Shown piece by piece: positions 50,276-59,542 of a stretch of 64,000 bases of DNA (the first letter of the stretch is position 1; each line of letters starts with the position of its first letter). Both the position numbers and the translations under genes were made by a program. The notes under the pieces were generated by a model. The model saw only the letters and a list, made by a program, of their open reading frames with translations. It did no database searches and had not been told where the DNA came from. Origin of the DNA: CAYRFE01 sp964423645 [NCBI: uncultured bacterium] (GTDB lineage: Bacteria > Macinerneyibacteriota > Macinerneyibacteria > Macinerneyibacteriales); the NCBI GenBank assembly GCA_964423645.1, contig CAYRFE010000005.1:49412-113411 (forward strand), given 5' to 3'.

Positions 50276-51235
50276 GTGAAAAAATGTATTACGACACTCT
50301 CACATGCCCTGATCAATGTAAAAACCATTTTGAATCGTTTTTTTGTCCCTCGAGTTATCATGAACACCGTTGAATCGTTCGATAAAGACGGTTGTGTTAT
50401 TCTTGCATCTTCCATTTCATTCAATTTCCTATTGTCCTTTATACCATTTCTTATACTTCTTGGAGCACTCATGGGTGTAATAATCGATTACATAGGCAGT
50501 TTTCATAATATATCCACCGATCAGATCGCTGCCACGACGTTTGAATCATTGAGAACTATTTTCCCTGCGATCAATGAACAAACATTGAAAGAATTTTTTA
50601 ATATCCGGCAATATAAAACATCGCTGGGGGCGATAGGACTTTCAACACTTTTTCTTTCGTCAACCCTTCTCTTTAACATTATAAAAAATGCATTCTATAT
50701 TATTTTTCAAGGGAAAAAAACACATATGATTTTTGCACGGCTATTCGGGATGCTTTTTATAGTAGGCTTAGTTGTCTTTACTTTTTTTCTCCAATATTTT
50801 TTTTCACTGCTCTTACCGTTTCTTACTGATTTATCACAAAAATTACCCGCGATAACCACAACGATTGAATCTATACGATCACAAACATCGTTTTTCAATG
50901 CAATTGGGTCAACTGTCTTCATTATTATAATATTTTTTATGCTCTTTGGTATATTTGCCCGCAAAGCAAGCATTCATTTTAAAAGCATCATGATTGGCGC
51001 ACTCCTTTTTTCATTTCTATGGAATCTTGCAAAACACGCCTTTACGATTTATCTCACCAAATTATCGTCCATCAGTATCATTTACGGATCAATTGCATGG
51101 TTGATCGTTATAATCATATGGGTCTATTATAGTGCGGTACTGCTTCTCTTTTCACTCGAATTTATCAAAAGTATTAATGAAGCATTTCAACAGAAAGCTG
51201 TATTGAGTCTTTTTTTCACCGATGAGCAAAAATGA
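50276..51235 (+). CDS. YihY/BrkB-family membrane protein (leaderless GTG start)
   Basis: A 319-residue membrane protein of the YihY/virulence factor BrkB family, once wrongly called ribonuclease BN. After a short amphipathic N-terminus and the family's SFDKDGCVILASSISFNFLLSFIPFLILLGALMG first helix, about five more hydrophobic helices follow, with YGSIAWLIVIIIWVYYSAVLLLFSLEFIK at the end, the most conserved part. Function is not established; a transport role is suggested for the family. The GTG lies at the predicted transcription start, with no ribosome site. Single gene. Confidence 0.9.
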   Translation: MKKCITTLSHALINVKTILNRFFVPRVIMNTVESFDKDGCVILASSISFNFLLSFIPFLILLGALMGVIIDYIGSFHNISTDQIAATTFESLRTIFPAINEQTLKEFFNIRQYKTSLGAIGLSTLFLSSTLLFNIIKNAFYIIFQGKKTHMIFARLFGMLFIVGLVVFTFFLQYFFSLLLPFLTDLSQKLPAITTTIESIRSQTSFFNAIGSTVFIIIIFFMLFGIFARKASIHFKSIMIGALLFSFLWNLAKHAFTIYLTKLSSISIIYGSIAWLIVIIIWVYYSAVLLLFSLEFIKSINEAFQQKAVLSLFFTDEQK

Positions 51236-51412
51236 TACGAGAGTGATATCGCGAGCACGCTTCCACAACATTTTCCAACGGTAAAGCGTAGAGATTATTT
51301 TAATAACACACCTTACATGGTAGGATTTGAATGTGGTAAACATCACTGAAAGTAATATATTCGCCGTTTTTCTTGATTAACCCACACCGCTATCTTCCTC
51401 TTTATATACTAC
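51236..51412. other. Gap after the YihY gene
   Basis: No gene or terminator is visible before the MITE-like element begins. The 7-base left target duplicate TACTACT ends at 51412. Confidence 0.35.
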
Positions 51413-51595
51413 TAGACCTTTGCAAAATTCAAAATTTCCATTTTTACTTTATTGTCTAAATAGGGGTGGGACGAAGTCGGGCGCATGGTATGCATCCGCT
51501 ACATTGGGAATTTTTGTAGTGGCAGAAAATCTTTCTGCCCGCCTCCCGATTTTCACGCGAGGGGGGGGCATAAAAATGTGATTTTGCAAAGGTCT
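51413..51595. mobile_element. MITE-like element, best-preserved 183-bp copy
   Basis: Perfect 15-base terminal inverted repeats: AGACCTTTGCAAAAT (51413-51427) and its complement (51581-51595). Both sides are flanked by TACTACT (51406-51412 and 51596-51602), a 7-base target duplication. The interior holds a CCTCCCG/CGCGAGG-type hairpin and no transposase. Related copies lie at 24012-24105, 29157-29240, 29305-29451, 31914-31968 and 31976-32135. It would be moved by a transposase elsewhere in the genome. Confidence 0.85.
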
Positions 51596-51650
51596 TACTA
51601 CTTGAAATCGTAAGAGTTCAGATCTGCGTGTAAAGTTTTTGATAAAAAAA

Positions 51651-51674
51651 CACCTCTCGAAAATCCGAGAGGTG
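51651..51674 (-). terminator. Intrinsic terminator of the glycogen operon
   Basis: Nine-base perfect arms (CACCTCTCG / CGAGAGGTG) with a 6-base loop, followed on the minus strand by seven T residues, 33 bases after the phosphorylase stop codon. Confidence 0.93.
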
Positions 51675-51707
51675 CACATAACTGCCCTTGAGGGATAAAA
51701 ACCGTTG

Positions 51708-54254
51708 TTAATTCACATACCACTTCACGTATTCGGGATAGGTCTCAAAAAAGAACTTGGAGCGCGGACGAATGCGAATATTCATACCTTGCACACCGGA
51801 TCCTTTCAACATCAATGTCCCTGTATATTTGGCGACATTATCAGTAAACTTCTCTTTAAAATCGAGGGTGATAGTATGATATTGGTCGTCATCATGTACA
51901 TACAACATCTCAACATCAATCAGTTCTTTTTCAGCGCTATCAAGAAAAACATACACTTCGATCGCAATACTATCCTCCGCCTGAATATCCTTCTTATCAA
52001 ACTCTGAAAAAACGTCCTTAATATAGATTTTATTCCAATATTTCTTGAGCTTTTCATCCATTTCAACCACTTCATCGAGCATTTCAAAGTTCTTTTCTTC
52101 CAAAAGATAGAGGTTGATCCCGATAGGAAGATAATATTTATAGAAATACTCTCGTAACATGCGATGCATGTTAAAATTCATACCGACCGTATACATTGAT
52201 TGCTTCATTCTTTTAACCCAGTTCCCGGGGAAATAACTATTTCCTTTATCATAATACAACTCGGTTATCTCATCTTCCAAGAGATCATATATTTGCATTG
52301 CTTCAGCAGATTTTTTCATATCAAAGTTCTCATACAGATCACCGGCGGTTATCGCCCAACCGTTCTCACCATTATAACTTTCGGGCCACCACCCGTCGAG
52401 CACACTCAGATTCAATACCCCGTTCATGCCGGCTTTCATACCTGATGTTCCGCTCGCTTCCATGGGTTTGATCGGTGTATTAAGCCACATATCAACGCCT
52501 TGTACCAAATGCCGTGCAACATTAATATCATAATCTTCAACAAATACCAATCGATCCTCAAGATTATGTTCTTTCGCAAAATCTATTACTTCTTTTATGA
52601 GCGACTTTCCCATCAGATCAGCAGGATGCGCTTTGCCGGCAAAAATAATCTGTACAGGTTTTTGCGGATTGGTCAGAATTGCTTTCAACCGTTCTGCGTC
52701 AGTGAGTAATAAATTGGCACGCTTATATGGTGCAAAACGACGTGCAAATCCGATTGTCAGATAATCAGGATTCAAAACATTTGAAACACGTTTTATCTGT
52801 TTCATCGGAGCACCCTTTTTTTGCAACATACGTATCATTCTCTCGCGAATGAACGTGATCAACTGCTCCTTACGCCGTTTATGCGCTTCCCATATCTCAT
52901 TATCGGGTATATCCAGAACTTTGTCCCATACATCAGGGTCTCCCGCTTTGTGCACATAATCCGGGCCGACATAGCGATCAAATAAATATGTCATCTCCAT
53001 ACTGAGCCACGTAAGAAGATGCACTCCGTTTGTCACGGAATCAATCGGGACTTCATTGATATGCAAATTTTGATAAATATTTTTCCACATATGACGCGAT
53101 ACTTCTCCGTGCAATTTTGATACACCGTTTGAATATTTCGAAAAACGTATCGCAAATGCAGGGAGCCAAAAGTTTTTGGAATCATCAATTTTCCCTAATG
53201 CCAACAACGTATCCATAGGTATACCCAACGCGGGTATATCATCGGCAAGATACTCTTTGATTAGTGAATCATCATAATGTTCATTACCCTCAATGACCGG
53301 TGTGTGTGTGGTAAATACCGTTGTTTGTCGAACCATTTGACGAGCTTTCTCAAATGGCATTTTTGCTTCCTTCATATATTTTTTTAATCGTTCAATGATT
53401 AAAAATGCCGAATGTCCTTCATTTAAGTGAAAAACTTTCGGATCCAAACCAAGCTCACGAATTGCAATGATCGCGCCTTGTCCCAGTAAAATTTCCTGCT
53501 CAATACGCTTGCGTCTGTCTGCAACATATAAGTGGTCAGTAATTCCTTTTTGATAATCGTTGTTTTGTTCAATGTTCGTATCCAAAAGATACAGCGGTAT
53601 CTTACCCACATCAATTCGCCATACTTTTACCCACAGGTCCTCACCGTGCAATTTCATGGCAAAAATAAACGGCTCGCCTTTTTTATTCTTTACCTCCCGA
53701 ACCGGCTTGAGATACCATGTGTTCTCAATATATTCTTCTTCTTGAAATCCATCCATATTGATGCGTTGAGTAAGATATCCGTACCGATATAACAATCCAA
53801 AACCGAAAAGAGGAATACCCATATCCGATGCAGCCTTCAAATGGTCTCCTGCGAGTATCCCCAAACCGCCGGAATAAATTGGAACTGATTCATGCAAACC
53901 AAACTCCATCGAAAAATACGCGATCGTATCCTCTTTGGCAAGCGGCACTTCTGAGCCGTCGTCGGAAGTATACACCCCTTCAAATTCCATGTATTTCGAA
54001 AATTTCTGCCACACTTTATCAAGTTCGTATAAAAATCCTTTATCACGCGCCAACTCTTTAAGTTTTTCCGCAGGTAATTTATTGAGTAACGCGACAGGAT
54101 TATGTTGAACCTCACGGTATAAAAGCGGATCGATTCTCCGCATAAGCCGATCGGCTTCCTTGTCCCACGTCGACCAAATGTTAAATGACATGTCGTATAA
54201 CGGTTGTAATTCTTTAGGAATGTGCGGACGGACGTAAAATGTTTTCAAATTCAT
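51708..54254 (-). CDS. glgP: Alpha-glucan phosphorylase
   Basis: An 848-residue GT35 phosphorylase of the bacterial/archaeal 'alpha-glucan phosphorylase' type, which releases glucose 1-phosphate from glycogen or maltodextrin. The N-terminal AYFSMEFGLHESVPIYSGGLGILAGDHLKAASD is the family signature; FHLNEGHSAF, TTHTPVIEGNEHY and the PLP region PIKPMEASGTSGMKAGMNGVLNLSVLDGWW (PLP lysine within SGMKAGMN) follow. A DUF3417 N-terminal segment (PLYDMSFNIWSTWD) is present, as in this subfamily. Last gene of the glycogen operon, 16 bases after the GH57 gene, with a strong terminator. Confidence 0.95.
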   Translation of the reverse strand: MNLKTFYVRPHIPKELQPLYDMSFNIWSTWDKEADRLMRRIDPLLYREVQHNPVALLNKLPAEKLKELARDKGFLYELDKVWQKFSKYMEFEGVYTSDDGSEVPLAKEDTIAYFSMEFGLHESVPIYSGGLGILAGDHLKAASDMGIPLFGFGLLYRYGYLTQRINMDGFQEEEYIENTWYLKPVREVKNKKGEPFIFAMKLHGEDLWVKVWRIDVGKIPLYLLDTNIEQNNDYQKGITDHLYVADRRKRIEQEILLGQGAIIAIRELGLDPKVFHLNEGHSAFLIIERLKKYMKEAKMPFEKARQMVRQTTVFTTHTPVIEGNEHYDDSLIKEYLADDIPALGIPMDTLLALGKIDDSKNFWLPAFAIRFSKYSNGVSKLHGEVSRHMWKNIYQNLHINEVPIDSVTNGVHLLTWLSMEMTYLFDRYVGPDYVHKAGDPDVWDKVLDIPDNEIWEAHKRRKEQLITFIRERMIRMLQKKGAPMKQIKRVSNVLNPDYLTIGFARRFAPYKRANLLLTDAERLKAILTNPQKPVQIIFAGKAHPADLMGKSLIKEVIDFAKEHNLEDRLVFVEDYDINVARHLVQGVDMWLNTPIKPMEASGTSGMKAGMNGVLNLSVLDGWWPESYNGENGWAITAGDLYENFDMKKSAEAMQIYDLLEDEITELYYDKGNSYFPGNWVKRMKQSMYTVGMNFNMHRMLREYFYKYYLPIGINLYLLEEKNFEMLDEVVEMDEKLKKYWNKIYIKDVFSEFDKKDIQAEDSIAIEVYVFLDSAEKELIDVEMLYVHDDDQYHTITLDFKEKFTDNVAKYTGTLMLKGSGVQGMNIRIRPRSKFFFETYPEYVKWYVN

Positions 54255-54270
54255 ATTCGCTCCCCTCGTC

Positions 54271-55464
54271 TTATAATCGTTCTTCCAGATCGGCCAATGA
54301 GTTCATATAGTAAATATACGCTTGTTCGGGCGAATCATACGGAGAGAAATATTTATGTACATCACCGTCTTGAAAATATTTTGTACACATATAATAAAAA
54401 TGATCCGACGTGGACAATTTCCTTGCGATCTCCAATAAATCATGCCTTTCAGATAATTTAATTTTATGGATCAGATCATATAATGTTTCGATGGCATTTT
54501 TCTGCATTGCATTTTCAACCCATGCGGAAAGATCGCGTTCCATATCTGCCCAAGAAACCGGTTCGTTAAACGATAAACTCTCCGGTTGATAATCAACCAT
54601 ACTCAGCGCATCTGAAGGCCACGCAAATCCCATGTGATTGTGTTTAAATATTTCTTTTGGCAAATGTTGCATAAAATCGAAAATACCGGTTTCTGCCCAC
54701 TGATGTTCTCCGAATGTCTCGTAATCCATGAAAAGATTTAAAAATAAGTTACGATTACTCGTCTCTACCTGTGAAACATTATCAAGCCATTTCACAAATT
54801 TCGGCACCGTCAAAGGATATTCTTCCCACCCGCGATTTGAAAAGCGAAACGCAATATCATCCGACAATGTATAATACTTGAGTAATAATATCAAGTTTCG
54901 TCGATAATCTTTGTATGCATAGAGCGGTGAACGCCACTGTAAAATTCTATCAACACCCTCTGCCAAAATTACTTTAAAACCTTCAAGATCCCATACATAA
55001 TCAGCAATTTTATTTTGGTATATCAATTCGGTATTTCGAAAAGTGACCGGAGAAAAACCGAATTCATCAATCATCAATTGCTTATGCTTTTGTACCTGTT
55101 CAAAAAACTCATCGGGATCATAAAGACCTGCCAGCGAGTGATAATAGGTTTCTCCGATAAATTCCACACATCCCGTTCGAGCAAGCGCTTTAAAGCTTTC
55201 AAGTACCTCCGGCGCGTATTCACGAAATTGTTCAATAGCAGTGCCGGTTATAGAAAACGCTATTTTGAATCGTCCTTCATATTTTTCGATTAATTCCAAC
55301 AATAACTTGTTTGTCGGCAAGTAACACTTTTCGGCAACTTTTCTGCATATTTTTGCATTAGATTCGTCATCAAAGTACGAAATCCCCTTTCCGATATCAA
55401 GCACACGCATATGCTTCAATCGAAACGGTTGATGAACCTGAAAATAAAAAACAAGATGCATCAT
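54271..55464 (-). CDS. Glycoside hydrolase family 57 protein
   Basis: A 397-residue GH57 enzyme, probably an alpha-amylase or 4-alpha-glucanotransferase. It opens LVFYFQVHQPFRLKH, the first conserved GH57 region with the active-site His, has GETYYHSLAGL, the nucleophile in FRNTELIYQ (Glu146), and LFMDYETFGEHQW with the acid/base Asp near residue 250. The protein is shorter than most GH57 4-alpha-glucanotransferases. Signal peptide absent, so it works in the cytoplasm on stored glucan. The start overlaps the GT4 stop by 4 bases (ATGATG after AAGGAG). Confidence 0.93.
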   Translation of the reverse strand: MMHLVFYFQVHQPFRLKHMRVLDIGKGISYFDDESNAKICRKVAEKCYLPTNKLLLELIEKYEGRFKIAFSITGTAIEQFREYAPEVLESFKALARTGCVEFIGETYYHSLAGLYDPDEFFEQVQKHKQLMIDEFGFSPVTFRNTELIYQNKIADYVWDLEGFKVILAEGVDRILQWRSPLYAYKDYRRNLILLLKYYTLSDDIAFRFSNRGWEEYPLTVPKFVKWLDNVSQVETSNRNLFLNLFMDYETFGEHQWAETGIFDFMQHLPKEIFKHNHMGFAWPSDALSMVDYQPESLSFNEPVSWADMERDLSAWVENAMQKNAIETLYDLIHKIKLSERHDLLEIARKLSTSDHFYYMCTKYFQDGDVHKYFSPYDSPEQAYIYYMNSLADLEERL

Positions 55465-56756
55465 ACATGCTCCTTATACACGGCAATAATTTTTTGAGCA
55501 GCGTCATCCCAACGAAGTTTTTCAACCTCAAGTCGTCCTGCGCATGCGAAACGTTGCCGTTCTTCGGGATTATCGATCAGATATATAATTTTAGCTGCCA
55601 TCTCTTTAACATCCCAATAATCGACTTTTAACGCATTTTCAACCACTTCGGATACACCGGATTGTTTTGATATTATGGTCGCAATACCGTATGCCATAGC
55701 CTCCAAAGGGGCAATCCCAAACGGCTCGGAGACTGAACTCATTACGTAGACATCCGCCGATTCAAGGATTTGTGCCACTTCAACACGGTTAAGAAAACCG
55801 GTGAAAAGAAATTTGTTGCCCAAACGGTAATATGCGGACTGATGGAGCATTCTGCGCTCCATATCACCGCTTCCCGCCATAATAAACCGAACATGGGGAT
55901 ATTTTGACAGAACCAGACGTGCGGCTTCCAAAAAATAATCAGGCCCTTTCTGAAGCGTGATCCTCCCAAGAAATAATACTGTCGGCGCTCGAAAGAGACG
56001 TCTTTTTTCCGTAAACGGCACGTCGAATTCATGTGCATTGTGTACAACACGAATTTTACGAGTATCAATGTGATAGCGGTCTATGATCAATTCTTGTGTA
56101 AATTGTGACACCGCGATAACCGCATCGGCAATCATCATACCGGCATATTCAATATTATGAACACGTTCGTCACCCGGTCCGCCTGCTCGGTCAAATTCGG
56201 TTGCATGAATGTGAGAAACAAGTTTTCTCCCGCTTATTTTTTTGGCAACTATTCCCGCAGGATATGTCAACCAGTCATGCGCGTGAATAATATCATATCG
56301 TAAATTCCGTGCATACGTTTCAGCACGAAACGTGAACTCACGTACTTTTTTGAATATCTTTTCGCCGCCTTGAATATGGAGTTCTACTTGTCGTAAAAAC
56401 GCTTCATCATATTCGCCTTCCATGGTTATGACATCACGGATGACACTGCTTCTGTCAAGCGGTGTGCAATACGTTTCAGGCTCTGAGGAAACCCCTACAT
56501 ACCGCAATCGTTCATATGAGGTTTGAAAACGGATTTTTCTAAATTCCCGCTGTTTTTCAGGAGATACGAATACAACAGGCAGTGAATCCGCATCCTGCAC
56601 GGTACGAAGGGGAAAATAAACTTCTTCTTTGGTCGGCAGTACAAGATCAACCTCAATCCCCATATCTAATAATGATTTGACGATACCGTAACATGCGATC
56701 CCTAACCCGCCGGCAATAAGCGGTGGAAATTCCCACGAAAACATCAATACACGCAT
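55461..56756 (-). CDS. GT4/GT5-type glycogen synthase-like glycosyltransferase
   Basis: A 431-residue GT-B glycosyltransferase. N-terminal MFSWEFPPLIAGGLGIACYGI carries the donor-binding loop, IIHAHDWLTYPAG the DW-motif, ISHIHATEFDRAG-like 'VSHIHATEFDRAGG' follows, and the C-terminal lobe has VLFLGRITLQKGPDYFLEAARL and SSVSEPFGIAPLEAMAYG with the EPFGI Glu. It is related to GlgA and GlgM-like enzymes that elongate alpha-1,4 glucan from ADP- or UDP-glucose; the donor cannot be told. Second gene of the glycogen operon, 3 bases after the debranching gene. Confidence 0.9.
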   Translation of the reverse strand: MRVLMFSWEFPPLIAGGLGIACYGIVKSLLDMGIEVDLVLPTKEEVYFPLRTVQDADSLPVVFVSPEKQREFRKIRFQTSYERLRYVGVSSEPETYCTPLDRSSVIRDVITMEGEYDEAFLRQVELHIQGGEKIFKKVREFTFRAETYARNLRYDIIHAHDWLTYPAGIVAKKISGRKLVSHIHATEFDRAGGPGDERVHNIEYAGMMIADAVIAVSQFTQELIIDRYHIDTRKIRVVHNAHEFDVPFTEKRRLFRAPTVLFLGRITLQKGPDYFLEAARLVLSKYPHVRFIMAGSGDMERRMLHQSAYYRLGNKFLFTGFLNRVEVAQILESADVYVMSSVSEPFGIAPLEAMAYGIATIISKQSGVSEVVENALKVDYWDVKEMAAKIIYLIDNPEERQRFACAGRLEVEKLRWDDAAQKIIAVYKEHV

Positions 56757-56759
56757 ACT

Positions 56760-58802
56760 TTATCCTTTCGAAGACTTGATCATATCAATAAGAGCTTCTG
56801 CTTCAACGATAGCGGCCACACTCCATGCCTGCGCCGGACAACCTTTCGGAAAATGCGGCAAATCACCATCCCAGACCTCAGCGATCGATGCAATGTGCCC
56901 TCTCATGAATCCGTTTCTAAAGCTCCAAATAAAAAATATGATATCATCCCGTAATTCATCGGGTGATTTGTCATTTTTAAATACATCGTAATATGTCTGT
57001 ACAAACGGGCCTAATAACCATGCCCACACAGTCCCGTTATGATATGAAAGATCGCGCATTTTCTGATCTCCGATATATTTTTTCTTAAATGCCGAATGCC
57101 CCGGTGATAGTGTACGAATCCCATAAGGCGTAAAAAGTTCATGCCGAGTATACTCCCACACGCGTTTGATAACCGTATCATCCCACGCCTTAAACGGCAA
57201 TGACACCGCAATGAGAGCATTTGGTCGCAATTCATCGAAGACATGCTCATTCTCAATTCTATCTGCCAAACCGAATGGTGTAATGAATATCGCCATCGCA
57301 CTTTCAACTTTATGCACCACATTTTTTAATTCTGATATACTCACGGTAAAACGCTTATGTTTCATTTTTTCAGTATCGCTCACACCGCAACTTACGGCAA
57401 GTTCAATACAGGCACGTAATGCATTATACCATAATGCATTGATCTCAACACATTTGCCGTATCGCGGGGTGATTGGAGCATCGTATATCTTAGCATCCAT
57501 CCACGTCAACGCCCATGGTCCCGATCGAATACTTATCAAACCATCCACATCTGAATAAAAAGGCAATTCTTGATCTTTCAAGTAATGGGCAATGATCGGT
57601 AATATCGCCTTAAATATGAGTTGTGTTGTTTTTTCATCATTTGCGGCACACGCGGTTTGGTATGCACGAAGTACAAACCAAAGGGATGCATCGACCGTAT
57701 CATAATTTTCACCCTGCCCGCCTTCACCGAGAACATTCGGGATACAGCCGTTCACAATTTTTTTGGTATAATTGTTAAGAATTTTTACTGCAGTATCGAC
57801 TTCTCCTAATTTGAGCAATGCATTGAGACTGATCCACGTATCGCGACCCCAAGCACTGAACCACGGAAACCCTGCGACGATATTATCATTGGCAATAAAA
57901 TCTTTCATTGCAGTGCGAAGAATAAGGCGATACTCATCAAACGAGAACAGATCTTCTCCGCTCGCAAGTAAATGTTTTTCGATATGAAACCCGGTTTTTT
58001 TGGGATGATCCGCCGGTAAGGGCAACGCATTATATCGTTCTTCTATTTCTCTGCACATTTTTTCCGTATCATTGATCGGTTCATCCGAATAGAGGATCCA
58101 TTGGCTTTTTCCCGGAAAAACGTCAAGCGCAATACGAAACGGAGCGATCTGATCTTCGATAGCATCATACCCGCGTGCTGCCTCCATACAATAATACACC
58201 TCGCGAAAAATCATTGTCTCGGTGTCGATACTCCCCTCGCTTATATATGTATATACCGATCGTTGGGTATCATTGCGTTTGAAATGTGCTGAATGAACCT
58301 CGGTATGAATATCCGTACCCGCATGATCCCATGTCCCGGGGTAGTTGAGTGCATGATGATCTCTTAATGTAAATTTGGGGCGTATAAAAAAATGCAATCC
58401 ATGATTGCCATAATTTGAAAAACGAACCATCGTGCAGTTTTTATGCGGGTGCATAAGGATCTCTTTGACAACCATGATGTCATCCATCACAGGATTAGTG
58501 GAATATAACACGGTCGGATAAGGGCGTAACCACGATTTCACAATATATTGATATCCATCAGGAAAAATACAATTTGCATACCCATTAGAATCAAGGAACA
58601 GCTTATTACCGCGCCATTCAACAAGTTCTTCTTGTGCCGACACACAGTGGAGTCGTCCGAACGACGGATCAGATGCGATCAAAAGACCGTTATATTTACG
58701 ATCATTGGTAAGATCACCATACCCAAGGGCATATCCGCCTTGTGAATTGGTGATAATCCACTCATGGTGTAGTACTTCATTAAGATAATAACTGTTTTTC
58801 AT
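56760..58802 (-). CDS. Amylo-alpha-1,6-glucosidase (glycogen debranching enzyme)
   Basis: A 680-residue enzyme of the GDE/GH133 type that removes alpha-1,6-linked glucose at glycogen branch points. The N-terminal domain begins EWIITNSQGGYALGYGDLTNDRKYNGLLIAS, a strong signature; the catalytic (alpha/alpha)6 barrel has GFPWFSAWGRDTWISLNALLK, LTWMDAKIYDAPITPRYGKCVEINALWYNAL and SYHNGTVWAWLLGPF. Length is normal. GGAGG lies 7 bases before the chosen ATG. First gene of a four-gene operon whose other products make and break alpha-glucan, so a glycogen role is well supported. Confidence 0.93.
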   Translation of the reverse strand: MKNSYYLNEVLHHEWIITNSQGGYALGYGDLTNDRKYNGLLIASDPSFGRLHCVSAQEELVEWRGNKLFLDSNGYANCIFPDGYQYIVKSWLRPYPTVLYSTNPVMDDIMVVKEILMHPHKNCTMVRFSNYGNHGLHFFIRPKFTLRDHHALNYPGTWDHAGTDIHTEVHSAHFKRNDTQRSVYTYISEGSIDTETMIFREVYYCMEAARGYDAIEDQIAPFRIALDVFPGKSQWILYSDEPINDTEKMCREIEERYNALPLPADHPKKTGFHIEKHLLASGEDLFSFDEYRLILRTAMKDFIANDNIVAGFPWFSAWGRDTWISLNALLKLGEVDTAVKILNNYTKKIVNGCIPNVLGEGGQGENYDTVDASLWFVLRAYQTACAANDEKTTQLIFKAILPIIAHYLKDQELPFYSDVDGLISIRSGPWALTWMDAKIYDAPITPRYGKCVEINALWYNALRACIELAVSCGVSDTEKMKHKRFTVSISELKNVVHKVESAMAIFITPFGLADRIENEHVFDELRPNALIAVSLPFKAWDDTVIKRVWEYTRHELFTPYGIRTLSPGHSAFKKKYIGDQKMRDLSYHNGTVWAWLLGPFVQTYYDVFKNDKSPDELRDDIIFFIWSFRNGFMRGHIASIAEVWDGDLPHFPKGCPAQAWSVAAIVEAEALIDMIKSSKG

Positions 58803-58864
58803 AAAGAAACCTCCGTAATGCAAAAAATCACTTTTGTAATGCACATATCTTCGTATCAAACTTT

Positions 58865-58893
58865 ATTGTAGAGTATTTTTGTTAATTTTTCAA
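58865..58893 (-). promoter_or_regulatory. Promoter of the glycogen operon
   Basis: TTGAAA (58893-58888), 17-base spacer, TACAAT (58870-58865) on the minus strand; leader about 55 bases. Confidence 0.65.
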
Positions 58894-58980
58894 GTGAATT
58901 GTATGCACTATCGGTTATATTCATGAAGTATTCATACGCTTCAGTGAGAATATACATTTTTTTGCGATACAAGTTTGTAA

Positions 58981-58998
58981 CGGACATTGTCATGTCCG
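58981..58998. other. Short hairpin between moaC and the glycogen promoter
   Basis: Seven-base perfect arms CGGACAT / ATGTCCG with a 4-base loop and no clear T run on the minus strand. It may end moaC transcripts weakly or act as an operator. Confidence 0.35.
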
Positions 58999-59073
58999 CA
59001 TCAAAACATCTCAGAAATGACAAATAATAAAAATATCGAGTGTTACTTTAAATACTATCGGAGAAATTCATGA

Positions 59074-59541
59074 TCACGCGCGTGAAAAGTCACCACTTTT
59101 CCCGCCGGTTTTCGTGATGAGACAAATATCAGATATCGTCATTGATTTATCTATTGCTTTACACATATCATAAATGGTAAGTAATGCGGTACTGACGGCT
59201 TGCATCGCCTCCATCTCAACTCCTGTTTTTGCGACACAGATAACCGTTGCCTCTGCTTCAACGAACCTTTTTTCGACGGTAAATCGTATATTCACTTTGC
59301 TTATGGGAATTTGATGACAAAGCGGGATCATATCGGGGACTTTTTTTGCCGCCAATATTCCGGCAACCTCTGCGGTAGTGAGTACGTTCCCTTTAGCAAC
59401 AGTATTTGATGAAATAGCATCATAGACCGCTTCCGAAATGTAAATTTTCCCGGAAACAACGGCGGTTCGGCGAGTCGGAATCTTATCGCCCACATCCACC
59501 ATAAAAAGATTGCCGTGTTCATCAAGATGTGAAAAATCCAT
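59074..59541 (-). CDS. moaC: Cyclic pyranopterin monophosphate synthase MoaC
   Basis: A 155-residue MoaC that, with MoaA, turns GTP into cyclic pyranopterin monophosphate for molybdenum cofactor. It starts MDFSHLDEHGNLFMVDVGDK and has MIPLCHQIPISKV, VEMEAMQAVSTALLTIYDMCKAIDK and TKTGGKSGDF, including the catalytic Lys and Asp. GGAGG lies 5 bases before the chosen ATG; an in-frame TTG four codons earlier overlaps that site. Last gene of the operon, 1 base after moaA. Confidence 0.97.
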   Translation of the reverse strand: MDFSHLDEHGNLFMVDVGDKIPTRRTAVVSGKIYISEAVYDAISSNTVAKGNVLTTAEVAGILAAKKVPDMIPLCHQIPISKVNIRFTVEKRFVEAEATVICVAKTGVEMEAMQAVSTALLTIYDMCKAIDKSMTISDICLITKTGGKSGDFSRA

Positions 59542-59542
59542 A

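Noticed and set aside
50276-51235. Ribonuclease BN
   Set aside because: The YihY/BrkB family was misnamed; this is a membrane protein without nuclease motifs.
59074-59085. Perfect palindrome TCACGCGCGTGA at the moaC stop codon
   Set aside because: It encodes the last moaC codons and the stop, has no T run, and a 12-base palindrome can arise by chance.
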